From SAR116 cluster alpha proteobacterium HIMB100 (GTDB lineage Bacteria > Pseudomonadota > Alphaproteobacteria > Puniceispirillales > Puniceispirillaceae), in the NCBI GenBank assembly GCA_000238815.2, contig AFXB01000010.1, positions 872,501-936,500 of the forward strand: a stretch of 64,000 nt of DNA. Direction: 5' to 3'. The notes beneath the pieces were generated by a model. It made no database searches and was not told where the DNA came from. It was given only the letters and a program-made list of their open reading frames with translations. The translations under genes were made by a program, and so were the position numbers. Of the stretch, positions 62,004-64,000 are shown piece by piece; positions within the stretch are counted from its first letter, which is position 1; each line of letters starts with the position of its first letter.

Positions 62004-62741
62004 ATGCATAAGATTGTTGCTTTATGGGCGGTCCCGCGCTCTACCTCGACAGCTTTTGAATGGATGATGCGCCAGCGCGGCGATATTGACTGTCTGCATG
62101 AGCCCTTTGGTGAGGCCTGGTATCAAGGTGAGGACCCGCTTTGGCCACGGCTGACAGCTGACTCAGTTCACACACCAGGGCTGACTCTCGAGACTGTTTG
62201 GCAGTCCATGCTGGCAAAGGCGAAAAGACGTCCAGTCTTTTCAAAGGATTTTCCGCTCTATATCGATCATATGTGGGACGATGAGATGTTATCGCATTTC
62301 ACACATTCTTTTCTCATCCGAAATCCAGCCATGACCATTACGTCCATGTATGATAAATGGCCTGATTTTCATGAAAAAGAGGTTGGTTTTGCTGAGCAGC
62401 GCCAGCTTTTTGAGCGTATCTGGGATAAGACAGGTAGCCCGCCGCCAGTGATTGATTCAGATGATCTGTTGGAACATCCAGCGGTGATTGTGAAGAAATG
62501 GTGTGATGCAGTTGGTCTGCCCTTTATCGATTCAGCTTTAAGCTGGGAACCAGGCGCGAGAGATGAAGTGAGCTGGTGGGATGGCGGCAGCTTCCATGCC
62601 AATCTGCGTAATTCAGATGGGCTGAAACCACAGTCGCGCAAGAGCTACATCAAGATTGACGAGGCGCCAGATCGGGTGCGTGAGGTTTATGAGCGGGTCT
62701 TGCCACATTATGAATTTATGCATCAACACCGCATCTGCTAA
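62004..62741 (+). CDS. Sulfotransferase family protein
   Basis: A 245-residue PAPS-dependent sulfotransferase-like protein. The 5'-phosphosulfate loop is AVPRSTSTAFEW (Arg12-Ser13-Thr14), and the 3'-phosphate-binding region is FLIRNPAMTITSMY near 100-113. It would transfer sulfate from PAPS to a hydroxyl or amine of a small metabolite. The gene for PAPS synthesis begins 17 bases downstream, so donor supply and transfer are in one operon. The acceptor is unknown. It could also be a non-catalytic member of the superfamily, since the family is diverse. Confidence 0.85.
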   Translation: MHKIVALWAVPRSTSTAFEWMMRQRGDIDCLHEPFGEAWYQGEDPLWPRLTADSVHTPGLTLETVWQSMLAKAKRRPVFSKDFPLYIDHMWDDEMLSHFTHSFLIRNPAMTITSMYDKWPDFHEKEVGFAEQRQLFERIWDKTGSPPPVIDSDDLLEHPAVIVKKWCDAVGLPFIDSALSWEPGARDEVSWWDGGSFHANLRNSDGLKPQSRKSYIKIDEAPDRVREVYERVLPHYEFMHQHRIC

Positions 62742-62758
62742 GCCTGAGATAACGACCA

Positions 62759-64000
62759 ATGACCTATATTTATCATGACGAGCTATATGCACCAGCAGAC
62801 CAACGTGAAACGCTGAAACAAAAGAGTGCAGCCTTACCTAGCTGGGATTTAACGCCGCGCCAGATTTGTGATCTTGAGCTGATTATGAATAGAGGCTTTT
62901 ATCCTCTAACAGGATTTCTAGGCCGCGCAGATTATGAGGCGGTTTTATCCGATATGCGCCTTGCTGATGGCAGCCTCTGGCCCATACCGATAACCTTAGA
63001 TGTCAACGCGGCCTTTGCCGACAAATTGTCGATCGGTGATGAACTTGCTTTGCGTGATCAAGAAGGGGTCATTCTCGCAGTTTTGATTCTCTCTGATAAA
63101 TGGGTACCAGATAAGGCAATTGAGGCCGAACAGATATTTGGCGCTGATGATGTGGCTCATCCGGGCGTATCTTATCTGTATCACCAGGCTGGTGAAGTGT
63201 ATCTGGGTGGCCAGATAATAGGGTTGAGTCCACCCACCCATTATGATTTTAAACAGTATCGTTACGCTCCGAATGAATTAAAGAGGCAATTTGAAAAGCT
63301 GGGCTGGCATAAAATTGTGGCCTTCCAAACACGCAACCCCCTTCACCGCGCCCATCAAGAACTGACCTTTCGTGCGGCACGCGATGTTGGGGCAAATCTG
63401 CTGATCCATCCGGTGGTGGGCATGACAAAGCCAGGCGATGTAGATCACTTTACGCGTGTGCGTTGCTATGAATCTGTGCTTGACAAGTACCCTTCTTCGA
63501 CAACGGAAATGAGCCTGTTGAATCTGGCGATGCGGATGGCAGGCCCGCGCGAAGCAGTGTGGCATGGGCTTATTCGCAAAAACCATGGCTGCAGCCATAT
63601 GATCATTGGCCGCGATCACGCAGGACCAGGCAAGAATTCACATGGCGCTGATTTTTACGGCCCTTATGACGCTCAAAAGCTGTTTAAGAAGTATGGGCAT
63701 GAAATTGGCATCGAGATGGTCGATTTCAAAAACCTCGTCTATGTTCAGGAACGCGCCCAATATGAAGAAGAAGACACAATCGCTGATAAAGAAAACATCA
63801 CCATTTTATCCTTATCAGGCACTGAACTGAGGCGGCGGTTAAATGAAGGACTTGAGATACCAGATTGGTTCTCATTTAAAGAGGTTGTGAAGCAATTACG
63901 CGCCTCATATCCGCCGCGCGCTCAGCAAGGCTTTACCTTGTTATTCACCGGTTTATCAGGATCTGGTAAATCGACTATCGCCAATGCGGTGCGCACCAAA
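62759..64000 (+). CDS. Bifunctional sulfate adenylyltransferase/adenylylsulfate kinase (3' partial)
   Basis: The frame opens at the ATG at 62759 and stays open for 414 codons to the window end. The ATP sulfurylase domain (about 1-385) has QTRNPLHRAH at 190-199 and GRDHAGPG at 284-291. A C-terminal APS kinase domain begins near 392 with the P-loop GLSGSGKST at 398-406 and is cut off. Together they turn sulfate and ATP into PAPS. This fused form differs from the CysDN system used for assimilation in many bacteria. Its position after the sulfotransferase suggests dedicated PAPS supply. Confidence 0.95.
   Translation, partial: MTYIYHDELYAPADQRETLKQKSAALPSWDLTPRQICDLELIMNRGFYPLTGFLGRADYEAVLSDMRLADGSLWPIPITLDVNAAFADKLSIGDELALRDQEGVILAVLILSDKWVPDKAIEAEQIFGADDVAHPGVSYLYHQAGEVYLGGQIIGLSPPTHYDFKQYRYAPNELKRQFEKLGWHKIVAFQTRNPLHRAHQELTFRAARDVGANLLIHPVVGMTKPGDVDHFTRVRCYESVLDKYPSSTTEMSLLNLAMRMAGPREAVWHGLIRKNHGCSHMIIGRDHAGPGKNSHGADFYGPYDAQKLFKKYGHEIGIEMVDFKNLVYVQERAQYEEEDTIADKENITILSLSGTELRRRLNEGLEIPDWFSFKEVVKQLRASYPPRAQQGFTLLFTGLSGSGKSTIANAVRTK

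Noticed and set aside
1-64000. CRISPR arrays, insertion sequences, phage genes, rRNA and tRNA genes
   Set aside because: No regularly spaced repeats, transposase or integrase motifs, or RNA-gene sequences were recognised on reading through; a covariance-model scan would be needed to exclude a tRNA fully.

Overview
The window reads as a chromosomal segment of a heterotrophic, probably marine alphaproteobacterium. By eye the base composition is near 50% GC. It combines TRAP, tripartite-tricarboxylate (TTT) and ABC uptake systems with sugar-acid dehydratases, PhyH dioxygenases, a PuuD-type urate oxidase and a fused ATP sulfurylase/APS kinase. This mix would suit the SAR116 (Puniceispirillum-like) group, but no rRNA or marker gene here proves it. 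Almost the whole window is catabolic and transport gene clusters. I saw no tRNA, rRNA, CRISPR array, phage or transposase.

Layout. (1) 1-11.1 kb: a non-phosphorylative sugar-acid locus. It holds a sugar isomerase (cut by the window edge), four SDRs, a D-erythronate dehydrogenase-like enzyme, a 2-hydroxyacid dehydrogenase, a 3-hydroxyisobutyrate dehydrogenase-type enzyme, an FAH-family hydrolase, an IlvD/Edd dehydratase, a zinc alcohol dehydrogenase and an enolase-superfamily acid-sugar dehydratase. (2) 11.1-14.9 kb: a TRAP transporter dctPQM that probably feeds it. (3) 15.1-19.6 kb: two PhyH dioxygenases around a UxaA/GarD-type dehydratase, then a DMT exporter. (4) 19.6-25.7 kb: an SDR, a lambda-crystallin-type dehydrogenase, a BKACE beta-keto acid cleavage enzyme, an acyl-CoA dehydrogenase, an APH-like kinase and a DUF6285-like protein, followed by a free-methionine sulfoxide reductase and a 50-residue membrane peptide. 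(5) 25.8-39.3 kb: a LysE exporter, glpD and glpK, an AraC regulator, a sugar ABC importer, a GH4 alpha-galactosidase, a GH42 beta-galactosidase, a UgpC-type ATPase and a PfkB kinase. (6) 39.3-51.6 kb: purine breakdown, with puuD, HIU hydrolase, a PuuE-UraD fusion, ureidoglycine aminohydrolase, ureidoglycolate lyase, a NitT/TauT-type ABC importer and xdhABC. (7) 52-60 kb: a DDAH-like hydrolase, then AtuA/DUF4387 divergent from a TctCBA-CoA transferase-citryl-CoA lyase operon. (8) 60-64 kb: an alpha/beta hydrolase broken by an in-frame TAG, then a racemase-like protein, a sulfotransferase and an ATP sulfurylase/APS kinase cut by the window end.

How the genes fit together. The GH4 and GH42 enzymes beside glycerol kinase and glycerol-3-phosphate dehydrogenase fit stepwise breakdown of a galactosyl-glycerol, such as the head group of the algal galactolipid DGDG. 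The purine genes cover xanthine to glyoxylate, apart from allantoate amidohydrolase. Four unrelated importers (TRAP, sugar ABC, NitT ABC, TTT) each carry a hairpin directly after the binding-protein gene, which suggests one shared way of making binding protein in excess over permease.

Start codons were moved downstream of the longest reading frame wherever a ribosome binding site or the known family N-terminus supported it. All functions are inferred from motifs and context; no database search was possible.
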